DNA from: Hygrophila difformis
Lineage: Eukaryota > Streptophyta > Magnoliopsida > Lamiales > Acanthaceae
Reading direction: 5' to 3'
Length of the DNA: 64,000 nt
Assembly (NCBI GenBank): GCA_030278955.1
Contig: JAOANR010000001.1
Coordinates: 39,644,890 to 39,708,889, forward strand
Part shown: in pieces, positions 24,999-38,035 of the stretch
Layout: each line of letters begins with the position of its first letter
Numbering within the stretch: the stretch's first letter is position 1
Position numbers and translations under genes: made by a program
The notes under the pieces: model-generated
The model's database searches: none
What the model was told of the DNA's origin: nothing
The model's input: only the letters and a program-made list of their open reading frames with translations

Positions 24999-27599
24999 CT
25001 ATCCCTTCTCTTTTGAAAACTCCAAAAACATTTTCTTTCATGATTTGTGTAAGTTGCATGGGTGTATTGGGCCTCGGCCCAGTCCATCTGATTTCTATCC
25101 ATTACACATTTCAACCCTCTAGTGTCTACTTATTGTGTGCTTAACACCCACATAATACCAAAAAATATTTTCTTACTTTCATATTTTCTCCTTCATGGTG
25201 TGTATGAACGGATAATGAGAAATGCACAAATTAATGTTGGTGAAAGGTCCCTTCACAGGGATATCGACTAACCCGTCTTCTGTGTGTAAATCATTATCTG
25301 TTATTTTGCATGATCTGGTTAGTGGTTGGTGGAAGCTCCGGCGAGCGTTCTCTTCACTAAGAGTTTCGATTAGTCACTCAGCCAACTCCTAATCAGACAC
25401 AGTTTTAATTTTCCTTATCTTAATTTCTCAACCTGAATTCAAGTTGCAATAGTATTAACTGATGACGACCAACATCAGTTAAGAAATATTACAACAAGAA
25501 ATATGTGGGTTATTCTTCTACTCACAGACAAAAGAAAACTGAATGACGGCGGTCACCGTCATTTGGAATTCTTTCTGCCTAAAATCAGTCATCTGGGAAG
25601 ATTGGGAACCGGACAGCAGATGTTTGCAGTCCGGAAAACCCCAACTATCTTTGGCACTCTTTTTAGCCGATTTCTTCTCATCTCAGGCTAATCCATCTTG
25701 TGTATCGCATTCTGTCTAACCCCACCATATATTTTGGGGTGTTTTATTTTCCTTTTCATATACTTGTATGCATGATACTATTATGTAGATGTTCTGGTCC
25801 TATTGCTATTTTGGGTATCCTTCCCCTTGGACACAGAAGTCTTGATTTAAATCGGATGTTGCATAATACACTTCCAACAAAAATTCCTTTATAAAATCCG
25901 GATCTGAGTAGGATAAATTCGACAGTTATGACTAATTCATCTTCCACTGGGGGGTTGATTTTGAGAGCGTAGAAGCAGAGTCAGCGATTAGGTCTCATCT
26001 AGACTGAAAGGATCTGTGTTTTGATTGAGAGTCTAGTACCTGTTTAGGGAATGATTTTCAAATACTCATTTGCTTCTCAAAATTGCTGTGTGTTGGAAAT
26101 CTGATATTAGATATCGCATTAAGTCAATATCCACTTGGGTGTAGATGAGATGTGATAAATAATACTAGAGGAACAACATATAGGCCTTGGTGAATTTATA
26201 AGGTAAGGTCGAGTATTCCTTCGACTACTATCTTCTTCTGCCAAAGTCTAGAATTGAGTCTTGAGTGAGTACATCCGGAATAGGTTAATTTATGGATCTG
26301 TTTCATTTAGTTTGTATCTCATAACGACCCAGATGTTGTAAGCCCTATGGCTTATTGATATCTCGGGGGTTCTTGATCTGCAGCTGGTCACCAAGACCAG
26401 GGGCTCTTTTATACTAACGGAAAGAGACGTTTTTAACGATTCCGAGTGATAGATTTAAATGCTTTCTTTACAGCTTTCTTTACTGCTTTCCTTTAAAATG
26501 CTTTCATAGAGGTCACTCGGAAGAATTAGGGGCTGTCCATCTGTTAAAAGGTTTGAGAGTTATGGAATGGTTTGGGGCTTGATTTGAAACTTTGGGTGTG
26601 ACATGGGGGAATGATAGGAGTACTTGGCATGTCAACTAATGATATGTTAGGTGTTGCTTGTCCACCACAGATATGTAATGTAACTTCACAAGGCCTGTGG
26701 AGGGAGTTATAAGTCTGTGGTATCTTAGAAATTGTTGTCTTAAGAGCATGTAAATTCTCACCATAAGTACCTGTCTGTTAAAGGGAACATGGTGTAGAAA
26801 GCATGAGAGTTAGCTAACTAGAGGATTATCCCAAGCTAAGATCTGTGTATAAAAATGGAAGTTTAATTGTGTTTCATCTGAATCTTGTCCAATCTTTATT
26901 ATTTCCTCCCTGTCCCTTCTGTCATATTTAAACTTGCTTTCTAGATAGTGTAGCATAATTTTATATTGCTTTCGTAGTATAGATTTAATTGCTTTCCTCG
27001 ACCTAGTTTACCATGCTTTGTAGAATAATTTTTACTGCTTTCATGATCTGGTTAAATTTATGTCAAGTAGTTGTTAGAAAACCCTTGCAAAACTTGAAAC
27101 GAGTAACCGAGTGGAAAATCTTAGTAAACGACGTGGGCCCTGCTTCCATCGCACATCCTCCAGTGAACGATCCGGTACTTACTATAAATTACTGCAATTT
27201 TTGACCCGTGCGCTTTCGGGATGCACAGTTTCTTGACACGAGTAAATAAAAACACAACATTTTGGGAAAATACTCATGCAGTGGGAAGATGTTCAAAAGC
27301 TCTATGGCAGGTGCTTTCGCGACAGGAAATTATGGGAAGTATCATGGTGCAGATACCAGGGACTTTCAGGGTGACAGACTGAAGGTCAATCCCGGTTGCA
27401 CCGTGATATTTGTCAAAAGTTCCATGGCGGGGAGGACCACAGCGCCGTTTGAGACTGAAACACCCCACATGAGTAATAAAAAGGGAAATCTTAATATATC
27501 CTTAAACCCCTTCCCTAAATCATAACTCTTTTCATTTAATAATCCAAACCTGATATTTCAGAAAATTACTCGTGTTAGTGAAACTCGTCAAAAGTTTCA

Positions 27600-27617
27600 T
27601 GGCGCCGTTGCCGGGGA
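27600..27617 (+). promoter_or_regulatory. Primer binding site, tRNA-Asp type (family A unit 2)
   Basis: TGGCGCCGTTGCCGGGGA directly after LTR copy 2. Confidence 0.93.
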
Positions 27618-27746
27618 GGATGCAGTGCCGTTTACTAGGAGAATTACATTCCTGATTTACTCATAGATAGTTTCTGTATATACTATCAAACCATCACTAA
27701 CTTGGGGATTGTACAGGTACTGTCAAAATCTTGATACCAACTGCTT

Positions 27747-30700
27747 ATGCAACGGAGGAGGAACACATTGCCGGAGCTACCGTTCGATCTAGAAATAGAA
27801 AGGACCGCTCTCCAACTGAGGGCAGAAGTCAGAAGACGGAAGGAGCAGGAGCGTCGGACCCGCACTTCACCCGAAACATCGAGCAGCGATCTATCAGACA
27901 TGGCAGATAACCCGAACATTCCCCCGATCTTACCCATAGACCAACCACCCAATAACCCTGGTAATGGAGCTGACGGAGGAATGGTAGAACATCCTAATCG
28001 TGCCAACGAAGAGGAGAATCTACCAAATCCCAATCAGCAACAATACCAGCAATTCCACCAACAACCACCACCACCCTTAAACCAATTTCACCAAAACCAA
28101 AACATACCAAACCAACAATACCAAAACCAAGCTTTCAATCCAGATCAGTTTCGGAACAACCCACAAGATCCACATAACTTCCAGCAATTTCCCAATTACC
28201 ACCAACAGTACCAGAACCAAGCTGAACAAGGAAATCAACAACAGCGGCAAGCAGCAGCAGACTTCATGCAACCAATAGTAGAGCCCTATCTGGATGGACC
28301 TGGGAGAGCACACTTTCCTGCACGCAATTTTGAGCTCAAACCGGCACTCATTAATTTGGTGCAAAACAATCAGTTCTGCGGTGCAAATCATGAGGACCCT
28401 CATGATCATCTCCAGACCTTCCTGGAGCTCTGCGACACGATCAAAAATCAGGGAGTCTCTCCTGATGCTATAAGGCTAATGTTGTTTCCATTTTCTTTAT
28501 ATAGTGGTGCCAGGGACTGGTATAAGTCATTGCCTATCAATCTGAGGAGCACTTGGGCAGACTTGGTGAGGAGCTTTTTGCTGAAGTATTTTCCAGAATC
28601 AAAGATTGAGGAAGGACGAGCTAAGATTGGAGATTTTAAAATGAAGCCAGACGAATCATTATATGATGCGAAAGAAAGATTCTTGGGCCTCATCAGGCGA
28701 TGCCCCCAACACGGGTACGCACCATGGGAGCAATTGAGGAAATTCTACGGAGGACTCACCCATCCATGGAGAACAATGTTAGACGCTGCTGGCGGACGAC
28801 ATTTACCCCACTTGCCTATGGACCAAGCTTGGGAGAAGATTGAGACAATGTCTGTCAACAGATCCATCCTAAACACAGATGATAGGAAGGAGGATCCTCC
28901 TAGAAAAGTCTTTGATGTAAGTGAAGGGAAAACATATTTTGAAAAATTGCAAGAACAGGTAGCTGCGATACAGCTGAGCCAGGATAAAGGGAAGGGAATA
29001 GACGCTTCTCAGGCAGGAACCTCATCAGACCAAGTTCAAACACAGCAATCGGGAGTTGTCTGTGGACTGTGTCAGGGACCTCATCCAACTGATACATGCC
29101 AACAGATAGCTACCGAGAGCTGTAATTATGCCGGGAACTACCAAAATCGCCATCCCAACCTCTCTTATTCCAACAACAACGCACTTAATGTGCATTTGTT
29201 GCAGCCAAACCAGCCCAACCAGTTCGCAAATCAAAACCCACAGCAAAACTTCAGACCTCAGAATCAAGGATTCGTCCAGCAAAGAGCGCAGAACTTTCAA
29301 AATCAGAATCAGAATTTCCAACCTCAGATCCAACAGAGGCCTAATCAGAACCAAGGTCAGAATTTCCAGAATTTCCAATCCCAGCCTGATCAGAATCAAC
29401 ATTATAACCAAAGGCCACCATCTCGTCTGGAGAACTTGATGACTGAGTTTATAGCCAACCAGAAGGATATAAATCAACAACTGCAGTCATCAATCAAGAA
29501 TGTGGAGACGCAAGTCACCCAATTGGCCAAGGAACTGCAGAACAGGGGGAAAGGAACACTTCCAAGCAGTACTGAAGCTAACCCGCAGTGTAAAGCAATC
29601 ACATTGCGGGGAGGCAAGACTCTAAAAGGAATTGTTAGACATGGAAAAGAGACGGCCGAAGAGGAAAAGGATCCAGTGGAGGGTGAAAAAGAAAATGAAA
29701 GGATTGAAGGAGGAGACGGTATTGGACTGGTCGAGGACAAATCAGAAACAGCTATTCCGCAGGCTGAAGCTGCAAGGGGAGCTGAAAAGGGTAGGGTTGA
29801 AGGAACAACTTCCTTCTCTTTACCACCAAAAACAAACAAAAATAAGTACATGCCAAGGGTGGCATACCCAGCACGTCTTAAAAATAAGGAACATGACCTA
29901 AAATTCAAGAAATTTCTAGAACGGTTAAGGTCTGTAGAGATAACCATTCCTCTCGTGGAAATGATTTCTGAAATGCCCACCTATGCTAAGTTCTTGAAAG
30001 AATTGATTTCAGGGAAAAGGCAGGTAGAGCAGGAGGAGGTGATTGTTCTCAACAGCACATGCAGTGCCATAGTTCAGAAGAAACTGCCCGAAAAGAAAGA
30101 AGACCCTGGATGTTGCACGCTACTAGTACAGATTGGGAATGCCAAAGTGAGCATGGGGTTATGTGATCTAGGATCCAGCATCAATGTGATGCCCTTAGCC
30201 ATGGCAATTCGCTTAAGGCTTGGGGAGATTGAGCCAGTCAGGATGAAGTTGCAGCTTGCAGACAGATCAATCACAAAGCCCGTAGGAATCCTCAGGGATG
30301 TGGTAGTCAGAACCGGTCAAGTTATTTTCCCGGTTGACTTCATCATCCTCGACATCGAAGAGGACTCTGAAATGCCACTTATCCTGGGACGCCCGTTTGT
30401 GGCCACTGGCGGTGCACTGATCGATGCCAAATCTGGAAGAGTCACATTGAGGGTCGATGACAAAGAAATCACCTTTGACATGGAACAACTGCAGAAGTTT
30501 CCGAACGAGGGATCTTGTTCCATATTTGATGTAATAGAAAGTAGGGGTGATGATGAGAGCATAAACTCTGTGACTGATGAGCCAAATAAAGTTTCAAAAC
30601 AGGTACTGAAGCCTGAAGGTGCGGAGCAACCAAGGAGCTGCAACGCCGTCCACTTCGAGGACCCTATCTCTGGGGACCTTGAAGAATTCGATGGGGTTGA

Positions 30701-33700
30701 GTTCATCCCGGAGGAAGAGGAAAGCACCGCTGAGGAGGAAGTGGATCCTGTACTGACACAGGATCCTGAAGGTAAATCTAATCTCTCTCTCCCATCCATT
30801 TCTCGCAAATTACTGCCTTCCGTTGAATGCCCACTAGAGCTCGAACTTAAAATACTTCCGGATCATCTTAAGTACGTCTTTCTCGCTGAACATAAAAGAT
30901 TACCGGTGATTGTGTCAGCCAAGCTGACACAAGAACAAGAAAAAGCTCTGGTAGACATTCTAAAGAAATATGTACATGCAATCGGATGGACCATTTCTGA
31001 TATAAAAGGAATAAGCCCCTCTGTTTGCATGCACAGAATTTTAATGGAAGAGGAGTACAAGCCCTCAAGGCAACCACAAAGGCGTCTGAACCCCCATATG
31101 CAGGAAGTGGTAAGGAAAGAAGTTATCAAACTCTTAGATGCTGGTATCATCTATCCTATCTCTGATAGCAAAAGGGTTAGCCCAGTGCAGGTCGTACCGA
31201 AACGTGGGGGGATCTGTGTAACGAATAATGAGCAAGGAGAAGAAGTGGCGACGCGTCCAGTGACCGGTTGGAGAGTTTGCATCGACTACCGGAAGCTCAA
31301 TACCGCTACCAGGAAGGACCATTTCCCCTTGCCATTCATTGATCAGATGCTGGAGAGGTTGGCCGGAAGGGAGTTCTATTGCTTTTTGGATGGGTACTCT
31401 GGCTATAATCAGATTGTAATAGCTAACGAGGATTACGACAAGACCACATTCACTTGCCCATATGGAACTTTTGCGTACAGGCGCATGCCTTTTGGACTTT
31501 GTAATGCGCCTGCCACATTTCAAAGATGCATGATGTCAATTTTCTCAGAATTTATCGAAAAATGCATTGAAGTTTTCATGGATGACTTCTCTGTGTATGG
31601 AGATACTTTTGATGAATGCTTGACTAATCTTGCACAAATTTTGAAAAGATGTGAGGACACCAACCTAGTTTTGAACTGGGAAAAGTGTCATTTCATGGTC
31701 ACCGAAGGAATAGTGTTGGGTCACCGCATCTCGCGAGCAGGTATCGAAGTCGACAGAGCTAAGGTCTCAGTCATCTCAAACCTACCATTGCCTAATTCAA
31801 TAAAAGCAGTTAGGAGTTTCTTAGGGCATGTCGGTTTCTACCGGAGATTCATTAAAGACTTTTCTAAAATTGCCAAGCCGCTCACTAACTTGCTTTGTAA
31901 AGAAAATCCTTTCGTAATAAATGAAGCGTGTGTTCAAGCCTTTGACACGCTCAAAGAGATGTTGATTTCTGCTCCAATAGTGCAACCACCCGATTGGTCA
32001 ATACCTTTCGAGGTAATGTGTGATGCAAGTGATCTCGCCGTGGGTGCAGTTCTTGGGCAACATAAGGAAGGGAAGCATTGCGTAATTCATTACGCAAGTC
32101 ATGCCCTGAATGAGGCCCAAATTAACTACACCACCACGGAGAAGGAGATGTATGCTGTGGTTTTTGCGTTTGATAAATTCAGACAGTATCTTATTGGTAC
32201 GAAAACCACAGTGTACACAGATCACTCTGCACTGAGATACTTGTTTAGCAAACAAGACGCCAAACCTCGATTAATCAGGTGGGTACTTTTGCTGCAAGAA
32301 TTCAACATTATAATAAAAGATAGAAAAGGCAGAGACAATGGTGCTGCTAACCATTTGTCTCGACTAGAAAATGATAAAAATGAGCTAGCCGTAAATGAGA
32401 ATTTTCCGGACGAGCAACTGTTTGCCTTGCATCTTCATGATCAAGCTTGTCCGTGGTTTTCCGATATTGCTAACTTTTTAGCATGCGGAATAACTCCACC
32501 ATTTCAAAGCAGGGGCCACAAAGCGAGGTTCAACCGAGATGTAGTTAACTACTTCTGGGAAGATCCTTATCTCTTCAAGCATTGTGCAGATTCGATTATT
32601 AGACGATGTGTAACTGAGCACGAGGCTTATCAAATCGCTAAGAAATGCCATGAATCGGAATATGGAGGTCACCATGGCCCCACTCGAACAGCCCATAAGG
32701 TGCTCGAGTGCGGTTTTTATTGGCCTACAATTTACGAGGATTGCAAAGCGTTTGTTAAAGCTTGCGACAGATGCCAAAGACTAGGGAATATCTCCAAGAG
32801 GGATGAGATGCCTCAACAAGGAATTCTCACTCTCGAGATTTTCGATGTATGGGGTATTGACTTCATGGGACCATTCCCGACGTCTGATGGGAACCATTAC
32901 ATCTTTGTAGCTGTCGATTACGTTTCCAAGTGGGTTGAGGCCGTTGCACTGCCAACCAATGATGGCAACCAGGTCGTCAAATTTTTGAAAAATAACATTT
33001 TCAATAGATTTGGTGTACCCAGGGTGATCATATCAGATGGAGGAACCCATTTTGTTAATAAAGCATTTGCAAATCTTATGAGCAAAAATGGGATTCTCCA
33101 CAAGATCGGCACGCCTTACCATCCCCAAACCAGTGGTCAAGTCGAGGTCTCAAACCGCGAAATCAAACACATACTCGAGGCCACTGTGGGGACAACTCGC
33201 AAAGATTGGTCACGTAAGCTCAATGATGCTTTATGGGCATACCGCACTGCATTCAAGACTCCCATTGGGATGTCTCCATACAGACTCGTCTTCGGAAAGG
33301 CCTGTCATTTGCCCGTAGAACTAGAGCATAAGGCTTACTGGGCCGTACGAACGCTCAATTTTGACTCACGAGTTGCTCAGAGTAAGCGCAAGTTGGACCT
33401 CAATGAAATTGAGGAAATACGTGCGCAAGCTTATGAAAGCTCGAGGATTTATAAAGAGCGGACCCAGAAGTTACACGATCGTCGTATTAAGTCTAAACAC
33501 TTCTATGTTGGCCAGAATGTCTTGTTATTCAATTCTAGGTTGAAGCTGTTCCCCGTAAAGCTCAAATCCAGATGGGAAGGGCCATACGAAGTGGTGCACG
33601 TGTTTGAAAGTGGAGCTATCAGGATCCGAACTGACAAAGGAGAGCTGGTAGTGAATGGACACAGATTGAAGGAGTATTTTGGGCAGTTCGACCCCGAAAA

Positions 33701-33740
33701 AGACGCTCAAATGACCACAGAACCGGCTTATGCTCAATAA
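27747..33740 (+). CDS. gag-pol: Intact Athila-type gag-pol polyprotein, family A unit 2
   Basis: One uninterrupted frame of 1997 codons from an ATG 130 bases after the primer site. In order: basic N-terminus and Asn/Gln/Pro-rich stretch; gag core about 195-365; zinc knuckle [13 protein letters not shown] with ligands C439, C442, H446 and C451; a second Gln/Asn-rich region; aspartic protease with DLGSS at D807. Reverse transcriptase has D1215 and the FMDD pair D1279/D1280. RNase H has D1426 and D1492. Integrase has a D1705-D1764-E1800 triad (the last two 35 residues apart), and the C-terminal GPY module is at 1945-1947. There is no chromodomain, as expected for Athila. DLGSS in place of DTGA and FMDD in place of YVDD are normal for this clade. 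All catalytic residues are present, so the product could be functional. Confidence 0.96.
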   Translation: MQRRRNTLPELPFDLEIERTALQLRAEVRRRKEQERRTRTSPETSSSDLSDMADNPNIPPILPIDQPPNNPGNGADGGMVEHPNRANEEENLPNPNQQQYQQFHQQPPPPLNQFHQNQNIPNQQYQNQAFNPDQFRNNPQDPHNFQQFPNYHQQYQNQAEQGNQQQRQAAADFMQPIVEPYLDGPGRAHFPARNFELKPALINLVQNNQFCGANHEDPHDHLQTFLELCDTIKNQGVSPDAIRLMLFPFSLYSGARDWYKSLPINLRSTWADLVRSFLLKYFPESKIEEGRAKIGDFKMKPDESLYDAKERFLGLIRRCPQHGYAPWEQLRKFYGGLTHPWRTMLDAAGGRHLPHLPMDQAWEKIETMSVNRSILNTDDRKEDPPRKVFDVSEGKTYFEKLQEQVAAIQLSQDKGKGIDASQAGTSSDQVQTQQSGVVCGLCQGPHPTDTCQQIATESCNYAGNYQNRHPNLSYSNNNALNVHLLQPNQPNQFANQNPQQNFRPQNQGFVQQRAQNFQNQNQNFQPQIQQRPNQNQGQNFQNFQSQPDQNQHYNQRPPSRLENLMTEFIANQKDINQQLQSSIKNVETQVTQLAKELQNRGKGTLPSSTEANPQCKAITLRGGKTLKGIVRHGKETAEEEKDPVEGEKENERIEGGDGIGLVEDKSETAIPQAEAARGAEKGRVEGTTSFSLPPKTNKNKYMPRVAYPARLKNKEHDLKFKKFLERLRSVEITIPLVEMISEMPTYAKFLKELISGKRQVEQEEVIVLNSTCSAIVQKKLPEKKEDPGCCTLLVQIGNAKVSMGLCDLGSSINVMPLAMAIRLRLGEIEPVRMKLQLADRSITKPVGILRDVVVRTGQVIFPVDFIILDIEEDSEMPLILGRPFVATGGALIDAKSGRVTLRVDDKEITFDMEQLQKFPNEGSCSIFDVIESRGDDESINSVTDEPNKVSKQVLKPEGAEQPRSCNAVHFEDPISGDLEEFDGVEFIPEEEESTAEEEVDPVLTQDPEGKSNLSLPSISRKLLPSVECPLELELKILPDHLKYVFLAEHKRLPVIVSAKLTQEQEKALVDILKKYVHAIGWTISDIKGISPSVCMHRILMEEEYKPSRQPQRRLNPHMQEVVRKEVIKLLDAGIIYPISDSKRVSPVQVVPKRGGICVTNNEQGEEVATRPVTGWRVCIDYRKLNTATRKDHFPLPFIDQMLERLAGREFYCFLDGYSGYNQIVIANEDYDKTTFTCPYGTFAYRRMPFGLCNAPATFQRCMMSIFSEFIEKCIEVFMDDFSVYGDTFDECLTNLAQILKRCEDTNLVLNWEKCHFMVTEGIVLGHRISRAGIEVDRAKVSVISNLPLPNSIKAVRSFLGHVGFYRRFIKDFSKIAKPLTNLLCKENPFVINEACVQAFDTLKEMLISAPIVQPPDWSIPFEVMCDASDLAVGAVLGQHKEGKHCVIHYASHALNEAQINYTTTEKEMYAVVFAFDKFRQYLIGTKTTVYTDHSALRYLFSKQDAKPRLIRWVLLLQEFNIIIKDRKGRDNGAANHLSRLENDKNELAVNENFPDEQLFALHLHDQACPWFSDIANFLACGITPPFQSRGHKARFNRDVVNYFWEDPYLFKHCADSIIRRCVTEHEAYQIAKKCHESEYGGHHGPTRTAHKVLECGFYWPTIYEDCKAFVKACDRCQRLGNISKRDEMPQQGILTLEIFDVWGIDFMGPFPTSDGNHYIFVAVDYVSKWVEAVALPTNDGNQVVKFLKNNIFNRFGVPRVIISDGGTHFVNKAFANLMSKNGILHKIGTPYHPQTSGQVEVSNREIKHILEATVGTTRKDWSRKLNDALWAYRTAFKTPIGMSPYRLVFGKACHLPVELEHKAYWAVRTLNFDSRVAQSKRKLDLNEIEEIRAQAYESSRIYKERTQKLHDRRIKSKHFYVGQNVLLFNSRLKLFPVKLKSRWEGPYEVVHVFESGAIRIRTDKGELVVNGHRLKEYFGQFDPEKDAQMTTEPAYAQ

Positions 33741-33847
33741 ATAAATATTATACATATATTTACTTACTTATTTATTACTTGCTCCACCTATTTTTATTGG
33801 GACAAAGTATCCAAAAATCAATTGAATATTTAGAGTACTAAGACTCT

Positions 33848-33906
33848 AAATGTGAGGATGTTGATATTTGGAGAAAACCTAATGCTTTCTTATACTTGTT
33901 TTGCAG
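33848..33906 (+). promoter_or_regulatory. Conserved post-pol splice-acceptor module, unit 2
   Basis: AAATGTGAGGATGTTGAT at 33848, CCTAAT, a pyrimidine-rich run, and TTTTGCAG ending at 33906. Same as unit 1. Confidence 0.55.
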
Positions 33907-33959
33907 GAATCTGAGGAACCAACAAAAAGAAAGATAAAGCTTCCAAAAACCAGGTTCCC

Positions 33960-34056
33960 GGTTGGGTTAATATTATATTTAATGAAAATAAATTCTGGAA
34001 TTTAGAGAAATCTAAAATCCAGAATAAATTCATAAAATAAAATTGTTAACCCAACC
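33960..34056 (+). ncRNA. Conserved RNA fold with GNRA loop, unit 2
   Basis: Same stems as unit 1: outer 33960-33970 with 34046-34056, inner 33993-34006 with 34011-34024, GAAA loop. Confidence 0.65.
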
Positions 34057-34200
34057 TAATTTATGCAAGCAATATGATTTAGATTCTAATTCTGTGTAGA
34101 TATATTTGCCATTGAGTTCATCTTGATGAACATAAATTTTTGAAAACCTAAATTTTTTTTTTCCTAAGTCTTGAATGTGGTTTATTTTTCATTTCAAGAA

Positions 34201-34733
34201 AATTCGAATTAATTCGAATTGCTTGGAACAAACCACGCAAGACATTTTGCCTTGGAAATTTTCACTCTCGGATTAGTTAATTCGAATTATGCTGCCAATT
34301 CGAATTAATTCGAATTGACAAGCAAATTCGAATTAGCACCCAAGGCAGAAATTTAGGATGTTTATTTGGCCAAGTATTGCAATTCGAATTATAAGGCAAT
34401 TCGAATTATTGCCTGACTATTTCGAATTAGCATACAAAAGGCATTCTCCTCAGCAAGTGAGCAATTCGAGTTATTCAAGCAATTCGAATTAATTCGAATT
34501 GGCCACAATAATTCGAATTAGCTCACTTAGGCACCTTGTGCAGATTTTGCTCACAACCCCAAGTTCGAATTGTGAGTCAATTCGAATTAATTCGAATTGA
34601 TCTCAGAATTCGAACTTGCTTTGTTTCTTTGTCTTTCAAGCCAATTCGAATTAATTCGAATTGGCCTGAATAACTCGCATCTCTCACAGAATGCACCAAT
34701 TCGAATTAATTCGAATTAGTGCATAATTCGAAC
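34201..34733. repeat. AATTCGAATT palindrome array, unit 2, upstream of internal promoter
   Basis: About 20 TTCGAA cores. One core is mutated relative to unit 1 (ATTTCGAATTAG near 34420). It ends 18 bases before TTTATA at 34751. Confidence 0.92.
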
Positions 34734-34750
34734 TCCCCTTCCGAACTCTT

Positions 34751-34756
34751 TTTATA
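34751..34756 (+). promoter_or_regulatory. Putative internal promoter of the third gene, unit 2
   Basis: TTTATA followed by a pyrimidine-rich stretch, 138 bases before the exon 1 ATG at 34894. Inferred, as for unit 1. Confidence 0.5.
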
Positions 34757-34893
34757 CCCCTCTTTCCCTCTCATTTCCCTCACTTTCACTTTCCACATCT
34801 CCAAAAATCCCCCGTTCTCTCTCTCGCGAAACCCTTCTTCCTCGCGAAACCAGTCGCTCATTTCAAGCTTTCCTCCGGCCAAACCATTCGGAA

Positions 34894-36996
34894 ATGGCTT
34901 CGTCGTCGTCAAACCCTAGTGGGAGTCGGGGGTAAGTATCTCTGTTTCGTTTTCGCGCTCGGTTTCAAGTTTACAGTTTTGTCTTTTCGTATTCCTTGTG
35001 AAATCGGGGTTGGGGAGGGAATGTGCTCTGTTTTTACGAAAGGGAAGGTTGGAATGTGGTCGGAATAGGGTAGGCGTGTTCGAAGATGGGGTAGAAACCG
35101 AGTAGGCAGAACTTAGATTTTTAGGGCTTTTTGTTGAAACTGCCATTTTTTAGGGTTCGAACGTTTCTGTGATGGGGGGTGTTCTCATTTTGAAAATAAG
35201 GATTTCAAAACCCTTAAAAAATATGGTTTCTGTTTGGTTTCTGGTTTTGTTTGTTCATTTTGTTGTTTGTGTGCATTTTTGTTTATCTGTGTTGGTGTTT
35301 TAGTAATCTGTGAGTAGGCTTAACACTGTAGACAGTTTCCTTTGCCCACTGTGTTGTTTTGATCAGTAGAAAGTTGTTAATGATGACTCGAAATGCATGT
35401 TGATGTTACGTGTTGCATTACAGTAGTGCTCTTGGACCAAGTGTGTTGCTTATTTGATGTTTGCATGTATTATATTATATGAGTATGTTAGTAATAAATG
35501 TTGTTGTTGGGTACCTGTTGCCCATACATTGCAACTTCAACTCTAGAAGTTGACGTTTGCACATTCGGGAACATGGTATTACAGACAAAACCATGCCAAA
35601 ATTTTTCCAACACTTTTGGCATGGCATTTATGTGTAAAAAGACAAAATGATAGAATGTTCTTTGCATTAAAAGTGTTTGATCTTTGTCAACTTGGGACAA
35701 GTGGGGAATGTTCACAAGTAATGTTTTGTTTATATTCCTTAAAAACCCACTTCCCAAAACAAAATCCAAATGGGGGACCACTTACACCCCCAATTTCATT
35801 AAATAAACAAGTCAACACTTTTCATAAAATTCCAAAAATCACCTTTTGTATGTATGCATGTCTACTTTTACTTTCACTTTTATTCTTATTTTTAGTCATG
35901 GTCCATTGTTACATACTAGTAATTGCATAATTTGTCGCTTGCATTTGCTTTTCATCATTAATCTCTTATCTCCCCTATCTCACATGATTTCAATCACTTG
36001 TTAAGTGATGAGAAAAATCAAAAATACTTTCGTAGGCTCAATAACCTACGAAATATTCTCTTTTTGGTCCTTTGACCACCCAAAAACATCTTAGACTATT
36101 GATAGTCCAAGAAAATTTTCTAAGGATCCAAAATCCTTATTTCTCTCTTGCTTTCCTTATTTTTTCTGTAATAAGAGTAGATTTGATAATCTGACCCCTT
36201 GGACCTTCATAGTGTACCTCAAGTGAGACAGGTGTTAGAAAGCGAACTGTACTTTGAAGTGGCTGAAGGTATAAGGCTGAGGGTCTCAGACCTAATCATC
36301 TCTCCATGTCTTTTTAGAGACATCATTCCCCTAGTCCAAAACGAAGATCAAGAGGAGACAACCCAACTACTGGATCTGCCAGTAGAACTCTTAGGAGAGA
36401 TTCTCTCCCGCATCGGAGAGGATTGCATCAAGAAAGTGTGGAGGGTCAGAGAAGTGTGCACCAAACTCAGGGATGCAGCTGACCTTCCCATTGTCTACAA
36501 GAGATGTGAACTGGAGACTACCATTGTCAAGATGTGGGAACAAAGGGTTGAACTGCAAAAGGAGGCACTCCTGGTCAAGTGCGAAGAAGCTGGCAACTAC
36601 AACCTAAAACTCATCCCAGCCCTGCAGGCATTCGGAGCAGGAAACGAAACTCTGGCTTGTGAGCTGCTAAAGGAAGGGATTGAGGACAACCACAAGGCCT
36701 CAATCTTTGTCAGGGGACACATGCTGCTTAGCAAGCTGGATAATGAACAGATCCAGCAGGGGGTGTCAATGATCAACAGGATCATAACCAACAGGTTCGT
36801 CATGCGATACGTAGGGACTAACGTCTTCGCATGGTTGGCTGATAGCCTGGAGACACCCGACCTGTTCGGAAATCAAGGACCAAGAGTCTACTGCACCAGG
36901 GTGATGGAGGAAGATGAGGAAGACATGGAAGATTTCTGCGTCCCCTGCAGCTTGACGAACTATGTCCAATGGACCAGAATCTTCTTCCAAGGATAG
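34894..36996 (+). CDS. Captured F-box protein gene (At1g67623/At2g35280-like), unit 2
   Basis: Predicted exons are 34894-34931 and 36213-36996, with donor GG|GTAAGT and acceptor CATAG at 36212, giving 273 residues. The exon 2 protein differs from unit 1 by a single residue (Gln in place of His in the NYV-WTR segment near the C-terminus) and the open frame is intact. The F-box is at residues 66-111 of the predicted product. This unit also has the intact gag-pol, so it is a potentially complete element carrying the F-box gene as its third gene. Alternatives are use of a different acceptor, or an unrelated upstream exon. The F-box assignment itself rests on the LPVELLGEILSRIG pattern and the conserved downstream region. 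Confidence 0.8.
35532..36139 (+). repeat. Hairpin ladder in the intron, unit 2
   Basis: Same stems as unit 1, for example CCATGCCAAAA/TTTTGGCATGG at 35591-35624 and the five short hairpins at 35993-36139. Confidence 0.7.
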
Positions 36997-38035
36997 AGGG
37001 GAAGGATGCTGAAGATGGACTGAATCTGTAAAGATTCACTTTTGACTGGATTGACTGGAACTGTATTTTGGTAAGCTTTTGACTGATCTTTGATGCTAAC
37101 TTATTCAAGTGTACAGCTGCGTCTGTATTGATGTTTAGGTGTGATTAAGGTCGTGTACTGTATAACGAACCTTGGAATTATCTGTTATGATGGTTGTACG
37201 ACGTATTTTGGGTAGTCGTACATTCACTGCTTTCCAAAAGAGAATTTCGTCTTGAGTTCTCTATTATTTGAAAAAGATGTGTGGCAGTCCAAGATGAATA
37301 AGTGACTGTCACACCAAAAAACAAGCTGTGACATGCTTGCATGTTCACAGTGTCTCTTTACTGCTTTCAATTAAACAAACCGGCATAAAACAAGCATAAA
37401 TCTGTCACCTAAATTCACATGTTGAATTTAGGCTGATGATGAAATCTTCAGACTATTACATTGGGATAAAACAATTAAAAATATGCATGACATGAAGTCT
37501 CGAAGTTTTGAGCTATAAAAATCCAATGATATGATCACTTGAAAGACTAACAAATATTCATGTTGAGAATTTGATTGAATAAGCTGCAAGAAATTTTTCA
37601 AAGACTAAATTTGAGAATGAATGTATGACATGATCAAACCGTCCCTTGTGAGATCTGAGCCGAGTCATTTTTACTCAATACTTCTTTGATTGTGTGAATC
37701 AATTCGATTAAAGGGCACTAGAACTTGCAATTGGGACCGATTCAAGACCATGCCATATTCCCGAAATCGAGCAAATGATCGAGGGACTTAGAAAACCCAA
37801 AATTTTGGCTTTCGTTTGAATTCCAAACCCAAAGACATTTTCCCTTTAGGATTACCCAATCTGAGCCTTTAAGCCTAATTTTTCTTTGAAGCCACTATAT
37901 TATTCCTAGCCTTACAAAAAGACCAAGAAAATCAAACCCAAGTGTACATGAACCATCCCTTCAAGGCATTGTAATTTTTGATCATCAAAATATGTTTCAA
38001 TCGGTATGCTATAAACCGATTCAAAAAAAAAAAGT
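36997..38035 (+). other. 3' non-coding region of unit 2, up to LTR 3
   Basis: Near-identical to 21149-22186. No gene is seen. It ends in A11 followed by GT and the LTR start. Confidence 0.6.

Larger units (their letters stand above)
22187..27599 (+). repeat. Family A LTR, copy 2 (shared by both units)
   Basis: 5413 bp, nearly identical to copies 1 and 3. It acts as 3' LTR of unit 1 and 5' LTR of unit 2. It holds the recurrent 18-base motif at 22864 and the primer-site-like duplications at about 27292 and 27412. No credible gene lies in its long non-coding stretches. Confidence 0.88.
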
